From JAAXHB01 sp965221635 (lineage in GTDB: Bacteria > Actinomycetota > Acidimicrobiia > Acidimicrobiales > Aldehydirespiratoraceae): 64,000 bases of DNA. The notes beneath the pieces were generated by a model. It was given only the letters and a program-made list of their open reading frames with translations. It was not told the DNA's origin and made no database searches. Numbering within the stretch: position 1 is the stretch's first letter; every line of letters begins with the position of its first letter. The translations under genes were made by a program, and so were the position numbers. Positions 40,794-49,342 of the stretch are shown one piece after another. Location of the stretch: positions 806,001 to 870,000 of the forward strand of contig OZ244902.1 in NCBI GenBank assembly GCA_965221635.1. Reading direction: 5' to 3'.

Positions 40794-41939
40794 TCAGAAG
40801 TCCGATGCTTGGAACTCGGTTAGGCAGCGCAACACCTCATCCACGGCGACCTCGGCGGCGCGTTCGATCCCGGGACTGAGGCCCACTGCGAGGGTGTCCA
40901 CAGAGAAGGGCTGACATCCCACGATTTTGGTGCGTTCGGGCAGCACCCCCAGGGCGCGGGCCACCATCAGGGCCCGGTCGGGGGTGGCCAGGTGCATGTC
41001 GGCGAGAAGGTCGTGACGTTCGTCCACGTCCAGCACGGACACGTCGATCACGTCAGGGTCGATCACCATCACCGTTCCCGGTGGCCGTCCCCGGTCAACG
41101 GCGTCCACCACGATCAGCGCATCGAATCCGGCCATCAACTCGTGAACAAGGTGAATGCCACCGATGCCCGTCTCGGCCAGTTTCACCCCGTGCGGCAGGG
41201 TGCGCTCCCCCAGGCGGCGCACCACTTCCACCCCAAGCCCGTCGTCACCGTTGAGCACGTTGCCAACACCCACCACCAACACCCGTGGCACCTCGCCCGA
41301 AGCGGCGGCGTCACCTACCGAGTCGCCAGTCGAATCGTTGATGTGGGATGGCGAGGCGGCTTCGCCTGCGCGAAGGGCGTATCCGTGGATCACCCACCAG
41401 GCGATGTAGCCCTCCAGTTCCGCCCAGGACTCGTCGTCGAGTTGCTCGCGCAGGTGCTCGCGGCGTTTGTCCACTTCGGTGGCGATCAGCCTGTCCAACG
41501 CGGCCACCACCTCAGCACCGGGAAGCAGCGTGACGCTGTCGGCGTCGCCGAGGCGCAGGGCGTCGGTTATGGAAGCCACCCGAGCCGGAGGTTCAGCCGA
41601 CGATGCGGCGCCGACTTCCGCGGTGGACACTGCGGGCACGAACGAGAATCCCGCTGCTCGTTCCTCGGCGCGGCGCAAGCAATAACCCACCAGCAAACCG
41701 GCACCGGCCCAGTCGGCAAGTTCGGGCACAGGCTGCTTGGCCCGCTCACGCTCAAAGCACGCCTGGCGATACCGGTGGGCGGACGCCGTGAGGGGATGGG
41801 TTTGTGCAAGCGCCCGTGCGGTGAAGCAAAGGTCGTCGTGTGCCCCGCCGGCAGCTTCATCCAACCCCCCGGTGGTGGCATCAACACGCCCACCGGTTGG
41901 GGTGTCGGCGCCGCCTTGGTTTGGGGCTTGAGACGTCAC
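40794..41939 (-). CDS. [NiFe]-hydrogenase maturation protease with N-terminal helical domain
   Basis: 381 residues. The last ~160 are a canonical HycI/HyaD endopeptidase: VGVGNVLNGDDGLGVEVV, LIVVDAVDRGRPPG and LLADMHLATP supply the acidic and His residues that sense nickel before the large-subunit tail is cut. The first ~220 residues are a helical domain of unknown family (AHRYRQACFERERAKQ, DDESWAELEGYIAWWVIHGY) joined by an Ala/Ser/Asp linker; proteases of this family are normally ~150-200 residues, so this is a fusion. Start overlaps the stop of the Nfu gene (ATGA). Confidence 0.88.
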   Translation of the reverse strand: MTSQAPNQGGADTPTGGRVDATTGGLDEAAGGAHDDLCFTARALAQTHPLTASAHRYRQACFERERAKQPVPELADWAGAGLLVGYCLRRAEERAAGFSFVPAVSTAEVGAASSAEPPARVASITDALRLGDADSVTLLPGAEVVAALDRLIATEVDKRREHLREQLDDESWAELEGYIAWWVIHGYALRAGEAASPSHINDSTGDSVGDAAASGEVPRVLVVGVGNVLNGDDGLGVEVVRRLGERTLPHGVKLAETGIGGIHLVHELMAGFDALIVVDAVDRGRPPGTVMVIDPDVIDVSVLDVDERHDLLADMHLATPDRALMVARALGVLPERTKIVGCQPFSVDTLAVGLSPGIERAAEVAVDEVLRCLTEFQASDF

Positions 41940-42559
41940 CGTGGACTGGTGCGGATTTGCAAACCGGACACCACCTGACCCCCGGCGCCGGAACCGTCAT
42001 CCGCACCGACGCCCGGTGACGTGCCCACAGGCGGCGGATGGGGCTCCTCGGTGAAGTCCTCCAACTCCACACGGCGAAAGTCGATCCAGTGCTCGCGCAA
42101 GGCCACGTCGATTCGACCCGCAACGGTGTGATCCGCGGCGGTGCATCCGTTGCACGACCCGTGCATGCGCAGCTTCACAACCCCGTCGGCGATGGAAAGC
42201 ACCTCCAGTTCGCCGCCGTGGGAATGCACATAAGGCCGCACCTCGTCGAGAGCCAGCTGCACAATGCGGGCCGTGGCCGCAGGATCGGCGTCCACGCCAA
42301 GCGAGTAGGCGTCAAGCAGCTCGCCCACCACCGGATCGAGCGTGGCTTGCTCCAGGAACAGCTCACCCCGCCACTGGCGCACCATTTCCACCAGCCGCCC
42401 GAGTCCCTCACGATGGAACACGTCGAGCCAGTCCACCAACTCTTCCACCGCCGCGGACACCTCAGGGTCGCGGTGGGCCACCAGAGTCTCGGCAAGTTCG
42501 GCCACCCTGTCGAGGATTTCGGTGTAGGCCAGCTCCGCTACCGGCTCGGTGTCGCTCAT
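41936..42559 (-). CDS. NifU C-terminal (Nfu) domain protein of the hydrogenase operon
   Basis: 207 residues. The Nfu domain (about 105-165) carries the Fe-S ligand pair in MHGSCNGCTAADHTV and the surrounding EVRPYVHSHGGELEVLSIADG. The first ~100 residues are helical, and the last ~40 an Asp/Gly/Pro-rich tail. Nfu proteins carry or hand over [4Fe-4S] clusters, here plausibly to the small subunit's three clusters. Overlaps both neighbours by four bases, so the three maturation genes are tightly coupled. Confidence 0.92.
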   Translation of the reverse strand: MSDTEPVAELAYTEILDRVAELAETLVAHRDPEVSAAVEELVDWLDVFHREGLGRLVEMVRQWRGELFLEQATLDPVVGELLDAYSLGVDADPAATARIVQLALDEVRPYVHSHGGELEVLSIADGVVKLRMHGSCNGCTAADHTVAGRIDVALREHWIDFRRVELEDFTEEPHPPPVGTSPGVGADDGSGAGGQVVSGLQIRTSPR

Positions 42560-43182
42560 CGGCTCACCTCCTCACGCACGATCTGTAGCACTTCGGCCAC
42601 CGCGGCGTGAACCGCGGGTGAGAAGCCCCAACCGAATTCGCTGTCGGCGGGTTCCACCTCTATCACCACCGTGTCGTCCGGCAGCGCACCCCAGTAGCGG
42701 CAAACCGCCAGGGTGTGCTCAAGGTCGATTATCCCGCCAACGGCTTCGGTGAGGCGTTCGTGAACTTCGGCAGGGTCGTGCGGGGCGGTGTCCGCCAACC
42801 GGTAACGGCGAATCGTGCCCGCCGGGTCTTCCCCGCGGGGCATGCACCCGAGCAGCACCACCCGGCCCGGTCGCAGCTCCTCGAGGCGGTGCATCACCCG
42901 GTGAGCGGCGTAGGAGAGATCCTCGAGGATCACGTGGTCGGGCCAGTGGAGTTTGGATGCCTCCGCCAACCAGTTCGAGCCGAAGTCCAGGTCTCGCAGC
43001 CACGGCAAACCGATCCCGCCCACAAGGGTGCATCCGTGAGGAAAGCCCCCTGAGCCGTCGGCTACCTGGTGCGACTGCTCCCGGAGGCCACCACCAGCCG
43101 ATGAAGGGCCGGCGTCACGGCGCCGCAGATCGAGCAGCGCGTCAAGGGCCGGGTCTCGTGCTGCGGGGTCGGTTCCGGCCAT
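42556..43182 (-). CDS. Divergent hydrogenase maturation protease-like protein
   Basis: 208 residues. The segment LVGGIGLPWLRDLDFGSNWL sits where HycI proteases have GVGNxxxxDDGxG, and VILEDLSYAAHRVMHRLEEL plus RVVLLGCMPRGEDPAGTI follow the later strand-helix pattern. The Asn of the motif is Leu, and the acidic pair is broken up (RDLD), so peptidase activity is uncertain. A canonical protease is encoded two genes downstream, which suggests division of labour or a chaperone-like role. Directly follows the large-subunit gene. Confidence 0.72.
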   Translation of the reverse strand: MAGTDPAARDPALDALLDLRRRDAGPSSAGGGLREQSHQVADGSGGFPHGCTLVGGIGLPWLRDLDFGSNWLAEASKLHWPDHVILEDLSYAAHRVMHRLEELRPGRVVLLGCMPRGEDPAGTIRRYRLADTAPHDPAEVHERLTEAVGGIIDLEHTLAVCRYWGALPDDTVVIEVEPADSEFGWGFSPAVHAAVAEVLQIVREEVSR

Positions 43183-43212
43183 CGGCGCCGGCCAGGCCGA
43201 AGGAGCCGGGCG

Positions 43213-45192
43213 TTACTCCAGGGTGCAACCACACGAGTTGACCTCGCGTGTGATCACGCCCCGGCCGGTGTCCATGTGGGTGGTGCATGGCATGCACGGG
43301 TCGAAGCTGCGAATGCTGCGCAGAATGTCGATGCCCTTGATGTCGTCGTCGGCGACGCTTTCGAGGATGGGGGTGCCGACGATTGCCTCTTCGTAGGGAC
43401 CGGGGTTGCCGAAGGGATCACGCGGCGACGCGTTCCAGGTGGACGGCGTGTTGATCTGGTAGTTCAACAAGCGGCCCTTGTCCATGTGGAGGTGATGGGT
43501 GAGATAGCCACGCCCGGCTTCCCACATGCCTACCGACACCCGCTCGTCTCGGGGCACCTTGAACGGCACCGACACACGGGTTTCGCCCTTGCGCCAGTAC
43601 TCGAACGCGCTCATCAAACAAATCATGCCGATGGCCGCTGTGAACGCCACGCCGTAGGCCCGGCCACGGTTGCGCTCCAGGGCGTTGAGCTTGGCCGGGA
43701 TCTTCCATTCGAGGGCTGTTTCGGGCAGGTCGTGGGCCGGCAGCAGCATGCGCAGGCTGTGGCCGGTGGCCTCGATGTAGGGATTGTCGGGAAGCTGGCG
43801 CGCCATGGCGGTTGTCCACATGCGCCCGTACACGCCGGTTTCCATGGAGATCCGATCCCAGCGCGGAGCGGTGTCCCAGGAGTACTTCTCCTTGAAGTTC
43901 TTGCCCTGGGGACGCGGAATGGTGACCTTGTTCCAGGCGTGATACGGAGACAGCGGGTTGCCCAGGGCGTCGGTGGCGAAGCGCATTGCGCCGTTGACGC
44001 CCGAACCGTTGCCGTTGTGACCTGCCGCACCCGATCCGTTGCCCGCGTGGGCGGAGCCCGCACCGTTGCCCGAGCCGTTGGTGTGGTGGCCGTTGGGCTG
44101 CGTCCAGTCCTCGTAGTAGGAGTGCTCCACGAACTCCTCGATGCCCATGTTGATCTCTGTGAGCTTGGTGGTGATCAGCTCGCCGTTGGAGATGATCCCC
44201 GGCGCCGAGTAGCGGGCCTGGCCCCAGGCGTCCATGTTGGCGTAGGTGGCGTCGTACACCTCCGGGTCGTCCCAGATGCCGGTTTGGATGACATTCGACG
44301 GGCGAAGTCCCACGTCGGCATACGCCGGGTTGGCTTCCAGGAAGAAGTCGCAAATGTCGTCCCAGATGCCGGCCAGGCGCTTTGCGTAGTCGAAGATCTT
44401 GCCGAGGTTGGCGTAGTACTCGTTGAAGGTGGTGGTGCTCACCGTGGTGGACACACCACCGGGCACCAGCGTGGAGGGATGCGGGTACTTGCCGAACATC
44501 AACGTACACATCGTTCGGGCGATGCGGGTGTACTGCAGCGCCTCGAGGTAGATCGAACCCTCAAGAGGATTGAAGCCGTCCATCAGGTCTTTGATGGTGC
44601 GATACCCGTGAACCGAGGCGTGCGGCGCCGGGGTCTTCTCGGCGAGGCGCACAAGCTCGGGATTGGTCACCGACACGATCGCGGTGGAGTAGTCCGGCCC
44701 GGCGAGCAGGCCGAGGTGCAGCGGGTGGTCGTAGAACATCTCGGCCACCTCGCCGAGGTTGCGCACGCACACCCCCAACGGCGGTGCGCAAATCCCGAAG
44801 GCCATTTCGATGGCCAGCGAAGACACGGTGGAATGCACCCCGCCGCACACACCGCAGGCCCGTGAGGAGATGTCTATGGCGTCGCGGGGGTCGCGTCCTT
44901 GCAGGATGATCTCGTAACCGCGAAACAGCATCGCCATGGAGTGCGCGTCCACTGCTTTGCGGCTCTCAAGGTCGAGCACTGTGTGAACGGCAAGAGCGCC
45001 GGCCACGCGGGTGACCGGGTCGATGCTCCATTCGCGCAGCCGGGCCGGGCTTGACGCCCCCACGGTTGCCATAGCGCTGCGCACATAGTCGCGTGGCTCC
45101 GCCACCGCAACGGCGTAGGGATCACCGACGCCTTCGATCAGGCTGGCCCGACCGGCGTCGTCGAATTGGATGGGAAGGTTCTTGAAACACAT
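43213..45192 (-). CDS. hhyL: [NiFe]-hydrogenase large subunit (high-affinity, group 1h-like)
   Basis: 659 residues; binds the NiFe(CN)2CO active site and oxidises H2. L1 motif ISSRACGVCGGVHSTVSS (two Cys) and L2 motif SFDPCMPCTTHMDTG (two Cys plus His), followed by a short C-terminal extension ending EVNSCGCTLE, the part expected to be removed or reordered on maturation. The RACGVCGG form of L1, the lack of a Tat signal on the partner and the Nfu/SIS context suggest the actinobacterial group 1h type; subgroup is not proven. Residues about 366-401 are an Asn/Gly/His/Ser low-complexity insert. ATG at 45190-45192, five bases from the small-subunit stop. Confidence 0.93.
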   Translation of the reverse strand: MCFKNLPIQFDDAGRASLIEGVGDPYAVAVAEPRDYVRSAMATVGASSPARLREWSIDPVTRVAGALAVHTVLDLESRKAVDAHSMAMLFRGYEIILQGRDPRDAIDISSRACGVCGGVHSTVSSLAIEMAFGICAPPLGVCVRNLGEVAEMFYDHPLHLGLLAGPDYSTAIVSVTNPELVRLAEKTPAPHASVHGYRTIKDLMDGFNPLEGSIYLEALQYTRIARTMCTLMFGKYPHPSTLVPGGVSTTVSTTTFNEYYANLGKIFDYAKRLAGIWDDICDFFLEANPAYADVGLRPSNVIQTGIWDDPEVYDATYANMDAWGQARYSAPGIISNGELITTKLTEINMGIEEFVEHSYYEDWTQPNGHHTNGSGNGAGSAHAGNGSGAAGHNGNGSGVNGAMRFATDALGNPLSPYHAWNKVTIPRPQGKNFKEKYSWDTAPRWDRISMETGVYGRMWTTAMARQLPDNPYIEATGHSLRMLLPAHDLPETALEWKIPAKLNALERNRGRAYGVAFTAAIGMICLMSAFEYWRKGETRVSVPFKVPRDERVSVGMWEAGRGYLTHHLHMDKGRLLNYQINTPSTWNASPRDPFGNPGPYEEAIVGTPILESVADDDIKGIDILRSIRSFDPCMPCTTHMDTGRGVITREVNSCGCTLE

Positions 45193-45197
45193 GATCG

Positions 45198-46433
45198 TTA
45201 CCGGCCCGCTTCTCGGGAGTGTTGACGACGGGAGTACAAGCGGTGGACGAGCCGTTCGGCGCCCACGGCCTGGGTTTTGTAGCGGCCCCAGCCGCTGGGA
45301 AGGTCGCGTGCGGCCTCCCAGCGAGGTGAGCGCATCTTGTCGCGCTGGGAGAGGTGCCGCATACGGCGGATGAACCCTCCCAGCACCCTGTTGGTGTTGG
45401 TGGACAGCAACGCTCCCGGCGGGCGTTCGTAGATCGGGGAGAACTTGTCGGGGAAGCCGGGCATGGTGCATCCGATGCAGATTCCGCCCATGTTCATGCA
45501 TCCGCCGTGACCGTCGACGATGCCCCGCTCAGCGATGTTGCATTGCACCACCGGGCCCCAGCAGCCCAACTCCACGAGGCATTCCTTGTCTCCGTAGGAG
45601 TGGGCGAACACTCCCTCCTCGTAGTAACCGGCCCTGGGGCAGTGACGATGCACGGTCTCGGTGAACAGCCACGCCGGCCGGCCCAGTTCGTCGAATTCGG
45701 GCAGCGGCGCCAGGCCGTTGAGGAACAGCAGCGCCGCCGCGGCGGTTTCGGTGATGTTGTCACCAATCGGGGAACAGCCGGGAATGTTCACCACCGGAAG
45801 CCCCAGGGTGGAGCGGTAGTCCTTGCCGAGGTGATCCATCACGCCCATGGCGTTGGTGGGGTTGCCCGCGGCGGCGGGGATGCCACCCCAGCATGCGCAG
45901 GTGCCGATGGCCAGCACCGCGGCCGCGCCGGGGGCCATCCGGTCGAGCCATTCGAGGCTCGTGATCTGACGACCATCGGCGGGATCCTCGCCGAGGCCCA
46001 TCCAGTAGCCGTGTTCGCCGGACACGGTTTCGTCCATGATCGAGCCTTCCCAGGCGATCAGGTACGGGGCGTCGAGTTCGCCGTCCGCGGCGCGGCGCAG
46101 GTTCTCTGTCCATTCGGGGCCTGATTCCACCGACAGAACGGTGTGGATCAGCTCGATTCGGGGCAGGCCCGGCACCCGTCCGTTGAGCAGATCCTCAACC
46201 GGTGGGTGGGTTGCGCCGGCAACAGCGATCGTGCAGCCGTCACAGCTCGCCCCGACGATCCAGAACAGGTACACCTTGTCGAGAGGGCCTTGGGACACGA
46301 GCTCGGAGCGTTTGGGCAGGCGGGTGCTGCGTGCGGCTACCGGTGCGAACGGATCGGCAGGGTCGGTGCTCACCGGCTTGGGCGGTATCAGCCCGTGTTG
46401 CACCTCGGGAACCACCTGGGTGTATTGAGTCAC
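45198..46433 (-). CDS. hhyS: [NiFe]-hydrogenase small subunit
   Basis: 411 residues; carries three Fe-S clusters that take electrons away from the active site. Proximal-cluster stretches: VGASCDGCTIAVAG, IGTCACWGGIP and NIPGCSPIGDN. Medial/distal: VHRHCPRAGYYE, ELGCWGPVVQCNIAE, HGGCMNMGGICIGCTMPGFP. The C-terminal ~90 residues are basic. No twin-arginine signal and no C-terminal anchor helix, so the enzyme probably stays on the cytoplasmic side. GTG start with a purine-rich ribosome-binding site GGGGAGGGG. First gene of the leftward operon. Confidence 0.95.
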   Translation of the reverse strand: MTQYTQVVPEVQHGLIPPKPVSTDPADPFAPVAARSTRLPKRSELVSQGPLDKVYLFWIVGASCDGCTIAVAGATHPPVEDLLNGRVPGLPRIELIHTVLSVESGPEWTENLRRAADGELDAPYLIAWEGSIMDETVSGEHGYWMGLGEDPADGRQITSLEWLDRMAPGAAAVLAIGTCACWGGIPAAAGNPTNAMGVMDHLGKDYRSTLGLPVVNIPGCSPIGDNITETAAAALLFLNGLAPLPEFDELGRPAWLFTETVHRHCPRAGYYEEGVFAHSYGDKECLVELGCWGPVVQCNIAERGIVDGHGGCMNMGGICIGCTMPGFPDKFSPIYERPPGALLSTNTNRVLGGFIRRMRHLSQRDKMRSPRWEAARDLPSGWGRYKTQAVGAERLVHRLYSRRQHSREAGR

Positions 46434-46664
46434 GTGCCCCTCCCCGCTGTGTCGATCCGGCCGGTGTGGCGATCTCGCCGTGATGTTGACCTGGTGTGTG
46501 CCGCTGCGGCGGTTGCGCCTTCGGCGGAGAGGCTAACACTAGATGCGAATTACACCTAGCCGAGGTCGGGCGCGTACACTGGGACGGTTCGCAGGGACGC
46601 TGCGGTGGTGGAATCCGCCATCGGTGGGCGCCCGCAGCAACCAGGACACGGTTCGGAGTTGGAA
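46434..46664. promoter_or_regulatory. Divergent control region of the hydrogenase locus
   Basis: 231 bp between the small-subunit gene and the accessory operon. A rightward promoter may be TTACAC (46550-46555), 19-bp spacer, TACACT (46575-46580). An imperfect direct repeat, TAACACTAG and TTACACCTAG (46534-46559), is a candidate operator for the PadR-type regulator encoded downstream. Both flanking genes have ribosome-binding sites, unlike most operon heads here, so both probably have leaders. Confidence 0.45.
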
Positions 46665-46946
46665 ATGTCAACTGGCTGGTTCATTGGATACGTGGTGGGC
46701 GTGGTGATCGTGCTCGCCGTTGTGGTGCTTTTGTTGTTGATGATCCGGGGCGCCCACCGCGCCGCGGTGAAGGCCGAGTCGATCCTCGCTGCGCTGGAGG
46801 AATCTCGCGACAACACCGCACCGCTGTGGGCGGTTCACGACGTGAACGGCGCCATCGAGCAGATCACCGACGGCGCCGCGGCGGTGCGGGAGCACCTGGC
46901 AGCCAAAACGGCTGCCGCGGCGGGCGTGAAGGAGGTTCAGCCATGA
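46665..46946 (+). CDS. Small single-TM protein, first of three
   Basis: 93 residues: N-terminal membrane helix (about 5-28, FIGYVVGVVIVLAVVVLLLL), then a helical cytoplasmic part (AVKAESILAALEESRDN; EQITDGAAAVREHLAAK) with coiled-coil character. ATG 46665 preceded by GGAG. It heads the accessory operon facing away from the hydrogenase subunits. No known family. May help tether the soluble hydrogenase to the membrane or to quinone reduction; that is inference from position only. Confidence 0.75.
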   Translation: MSTGWFIGYVVGVVIVLAVVVLLLLMIRGAHRAAVKAESILAALEESRDNTAPLWAVHDVNGAIEQITDGAAAVREHLAAKTAAAAGVKEVQP

Positions 46947-47287
46947 GCACGAACGCACTGTGGTGGCTCACCCTGGGCCTGGGTTTGGTGGTGGCTCTGG
47001 TGGCGGTGGTGTTGCTGCAGATCTTCTACCGGCAGGTTCGGCGCATCGAGGCCGGCTCGGACGCCATCTGGGAGACCGGCAAGCAGGTGGCTCGCAACAC
47101 GGCCACCACGTGGATGCTTCACCAGACCACCGTGCGGCTCGACGGTCTCACAGCGGAGGCTTTGCGCCACGACGAGTTCCTTGACGCGGTTCTCGGTGAC
47201 GGCGCGGATGCAGCCGAGTCCGCCAACGGCAGCGGTGACGCGGAGGCCCAGGGCGCGGTTCACCACGACACGGGGAGTGCAAGCTGA
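46943..47287 (+). CDS. Small single-TM protein, second of three
   Basis: 114 residues: N-terminal helix (ALWWLTLGLGLVVALVAVVL), then an amphipathic stretch (FYRQVRRIEAGSDAIWETGKQ) and an acidic, Ala/Gly-rich tail. Starts within the stop of the previous gene (ATGA) and ends on TGATG shared with the next. Same layout as its two neighbours: helix first, long amphipathic helix after. No family recognised. Confidence 0.75.
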   Translation: MSTNALWWLTLGLGLVVALVAVVLLQIFYRQVRRIEAGSDAIWETGKQVARNTATTWMLHQTTVRLDGLTAEALRHDEFLDAVLGDGADAAESANGSGDAEAQGAVHHDTGSAS

Positions 47288-47550
47288 TGAGAACTTTGCT
47301 GATTGTGTTGACGGTGGTGGAGATCCTGATTTTCGTGGGCGCGCTGGCGGTTTATCTGGTCGCGATTGCTCGTTCGCTGAATCGGATTTCCACGAATCTC
47401 GGCAAGGTCACCTTCGGCGTGAGGGCGATCGAAACGCAGTGCTCGTCGATTGGTGGTTCGGTCACCCGGGTGAACGAGCAGCTCACCGCCATCGCCGGGG
47501 TGATCACCACTCTGGTGGGCAAGGCCAAGAGGGTCACCGGCGCCTCATGA
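47287..47550 (+). CDS. Small single-TM protein, third of three
   Basis: 87 residues: N-terminal helix TLLIVLTVVEILIFVGALAVYL, then a heptad-like amphipathic region (LNRISTNLGKVTFGVRAIE; VTRVNEQLTAIAGVITTLVG). Start codon shares one base with the previous stop and its own stop overlaps the next ATG. The three proteins together look like a set built to oligomerise beside a membrane. No family recognised. Confidence 0.75.
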   Translation: MRTLLIVLTVVEILIFVGALAVYLVAIARSLNRISTNLGKVTFGVRAIETQCSSIGGSVTRVNEQLTAIAGVITTLVGKAKRVTGAS

Positions 47551-48044
47551 GCACACCCGCGCCTGCGCCCAAGACGGGTGCGTTGGCGGCGCTGTACTGG
47601 CGCAGCGAGATCCTGCAGGTGATGTACTGGCTGCGCGGCGAGGGCTTTGGTGACGTGGTGGATCCGGGTTTGATCGAACGTTTCCTGGGGGTGGACTCGG
47701 CGGTGGGGATCACCTACCTGGACAGGCTCGCCAACGAGGGCTACCTGGTGCGTGACGGTGACTGGTTCGCGTTGTCCGAGTTCGGCCTGGAGTGCGGCGC
47801 ACGCGAGTTCGCGGACTCGTTCGCCGATCTCACCAAGCCGTCCCACGGCGAATGCAGCGACGACTGCTGGTGTCACGCTTCGGTGGACGAAGCCGAGGCG
47901 TGCATGGCGCACCGGTTGCAACACCACGGCGACGACTGTCACAGCGACTCCGCGGCCCACGATCACGTCGGCCATGCGCACCAGCCAGCCCACGAACCTC
48001 TCGGCCAGTCGCAACAGGCTGGCCATTGGGCGCAGTCACCATGA
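47547..48044 (+). CDS. Winged-helix protein with Cys/His-rich C-terminus
   Basis: 165 residues. Residues ~10-90 form a winged-helix-like domain (ALYWRSEILQVMYWLRGEG, ERFLGVDSAVGITYLDRL, NEGYLVRDGDWFALSEFG). Residues ~100-165 contain SHGECSDDCWCHASVDEAEA, with a C-x3-C-x-C cluster, and then HRLQHHGDDCHSD and HDHVGHAHQPAHEP, plausible ligands for a cluster or for nickel. A metal- or redox-responsive regulator or nickel buffer is a reasonable inference. Overlaps its neighbours by four bases on both sides. Confidence 0.7.
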   Translation: MSTPAPAPKTGALAALYWRSEILQVMYWLRGEGFGDVVDPGLIERFLGVDSAVGITYLDRLANEGYLVRDGDWFALSEFGLECGAREFADSFADLTKPSHGECSDDCWCHASVDEAEACMAHRLQHHGDDCHSDSAAHDHVGHAHQPAHEPLGQSQQAGHWAQSP

Positions 48045-48508
48045 GAACCCAAGGCCAGGAGGGCGCCGCCGAGATCCCGAGGCGCTTTCTGCAACCGTTT
48101 CTGCTGCTGGCGTTGGCGAGCAGCGTGAACTCCTACGGCTACGAGCTTTACGAGACGGTGCGGGCGCGCGGGCTGGCGGCGGATCTGGCCGGGGTGTACC
48201 GGGCTTTGCGGGCCATGGAACGCCAGGATCTGGTGATCTCGTCGTGGACGCCGAGTCGCAGCGGCCCCGACCGGCGCCTCTACACCCTCACCGACGCCGG
48301 GCGCGCAGCCGCGCACGCCGCCATGACTGAGCTGGCAGGCCTGCGTGACGCTTTGGCGGCTGCACTCACCGAGTTCGAGGGGCCCGAAGCCGCAGTGCTG
48401 CACCCGGGTGGATCGCCCGCGGTTGTGTCGCAGGGTGCCGGCAAGGTGGAGCACCCCGAGCGGCCCGTGACCGCCGACGCCCCGGCAGTCTCAAGTTTCA
48501 TCGGATAG
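48041..48508 (+). CDS. PadR family transcriptional regulator
   Basis: 155 residues. Winged helix of the PadR type: FLLLALASSVNSYGYELYE, LAADLAGVYRALRAMERQDLVISSW and RRLYTLTDAGRAAA, followed by a short helical dimerisation part. Embedded in the hydrogenase accessory operon, hence the likely local regulator; no operator was proven, although a direct repeat in the 46.5-kb divergent region is a candidate. Starts within the stop of the preceding gene (ATGA). Confidence 0.85.
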   Translation: MRTQGQEGAAEIPRRFLQPFLLLALASSVNSYGYELYETVRARGLAADLAGVYRALRAMERQDLVISSWTPSRSGPDRRLYTLTDAGRAAAHAAMTELAGLRDALAAALTEFEGPEAAVLHPGGSPAVVSQGAGKVEHPERPVTADAPAVSSFIG

Positions 48509-48514
48509 CACACC

Positions 48515-49342
48515 ATGCGAATCGCTGTTGCGGGCAAAGGCGGCGCCGGCAAGACCACCTTTTGTGCCACCGCAGCCCGTCTTCTTGGGCGAGCGGGCCA
48601 CCGGGTTGTGGCCATCGACGGCGACCCCAACCCCAACCTGTGCGCCGCGATCGGAGCACCCACAGCGCCGATCGACCCGCTGCCGGTGACGTTGGTGTCG
48701 CGCCGCTTTGACGGCCCCCGGTTGAACATGGCGCTCAGCGACGTGCTCGAACGTTTCTGCGCCGACGCCCCGGACGGAGTGCGGGTGTTGCGAATGCTCG
48801 CCCCCGAACACCCCGACGAGGGATGTTTGTGCTCGGCTCATGCGGTGCTGCGGGCGTTGATCACCGACCTGGCCGACGACCCCCGATATGTGGTTCTGCT
48901 CGACCTGGAGGCCTCCCCCGAGCATCTCAGCCGCGGCACGGCACGCGACGCGGATGTGCTGTTGCTGGTGGTGGAGCCCTACTACCGCTCCCTGGAAGCC
49001 GCACGGCTGCAGGCCCGGCTCGCGGCCGAGGCCGAGATCCCCCGTGTGGCGGTGGTGGCCAACAAGTGCCGCTCCGAAGGCGATGTGGCCGCGATCGAGG
49101 AGTTCTGCCACCGCCACCGGCTCGAACTGGCGGGTGTGGTGGGATGGTGCGACGCCGCTTTGGACGCCGACGCGGCGATGACGCCCCTGTTGGATCACGC
49201 TCCCGGGGACCCCGCGGTGCAAGCCATTTCCGCCACCATCGAGGCGCTGTTGCGTGCCCCGAATCGAACCCGGGAGACAAATGCTCCAGGGCATGCAAGC
49301 GACGTTGAGGCGATGGCCGTGACCGTTTCGGCAGGTGCGTGA
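48515..49342 (+). CDS. CooC-like MinD-type ATPase (probable nickel insertion), first copy
   Basis: 275 residues. Deviant Walker A AGKGGAGKTTFCATAAR at the N-terminus with signature Lys, DGDPNPNLCAAIG switch, VLLDLEASPEHLSRG, and the metal-binding C-x-C in EGCLCSAHAV. CooC proteins bind Ni at this C-x-C and help insert it in CO dehydrogenase; here it lies between a regulator and hypC, so its client is probably the hydrogenase. The last ~30 residues look non-conserved. TGATG overlap with hypC. Confidence 0.85.
   Translation: MRIAVAGKGGAGKTTFCATAARLLGRAGHRVVAIDGDPNPNLCAAIGAPTAPIDPLPVTLVSRRFDGPRLNMALSDVLERFCADAPDGVRVLRMLAPEHPDEGCLCSAHAVLRALITDLADDPRYVVLLDLEASPEHLSRGTARDADVLLLVVEPYYRSLEAARLQARLAAEAEIPRVAVVANKCRSEGDVAAIEEFCHRHRLELAGVVGWCDAALDADAAMTPLLDHAPGDPAVQAISATIEALLRAPNRTRETNAPGHASDVEAMAVTVSAGA

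Noticed and set aside
45198..46433. Tat-exported periplasmic hydrogenase
   Set aside because: No twin-arginine motif or hydrophobic signal at the small-subunit N-terminus and no C-terminal anchor helix.
49252..49302. tRNA T-arm-like sequence (minus-strand GGGTTCGATTC) inside the first CooC-like gene
   Set aside because: The T-stem does not pair properly around a 7-nt loop, and no acceptor, D or anticodon arms are found; it lies in a good coding frame.
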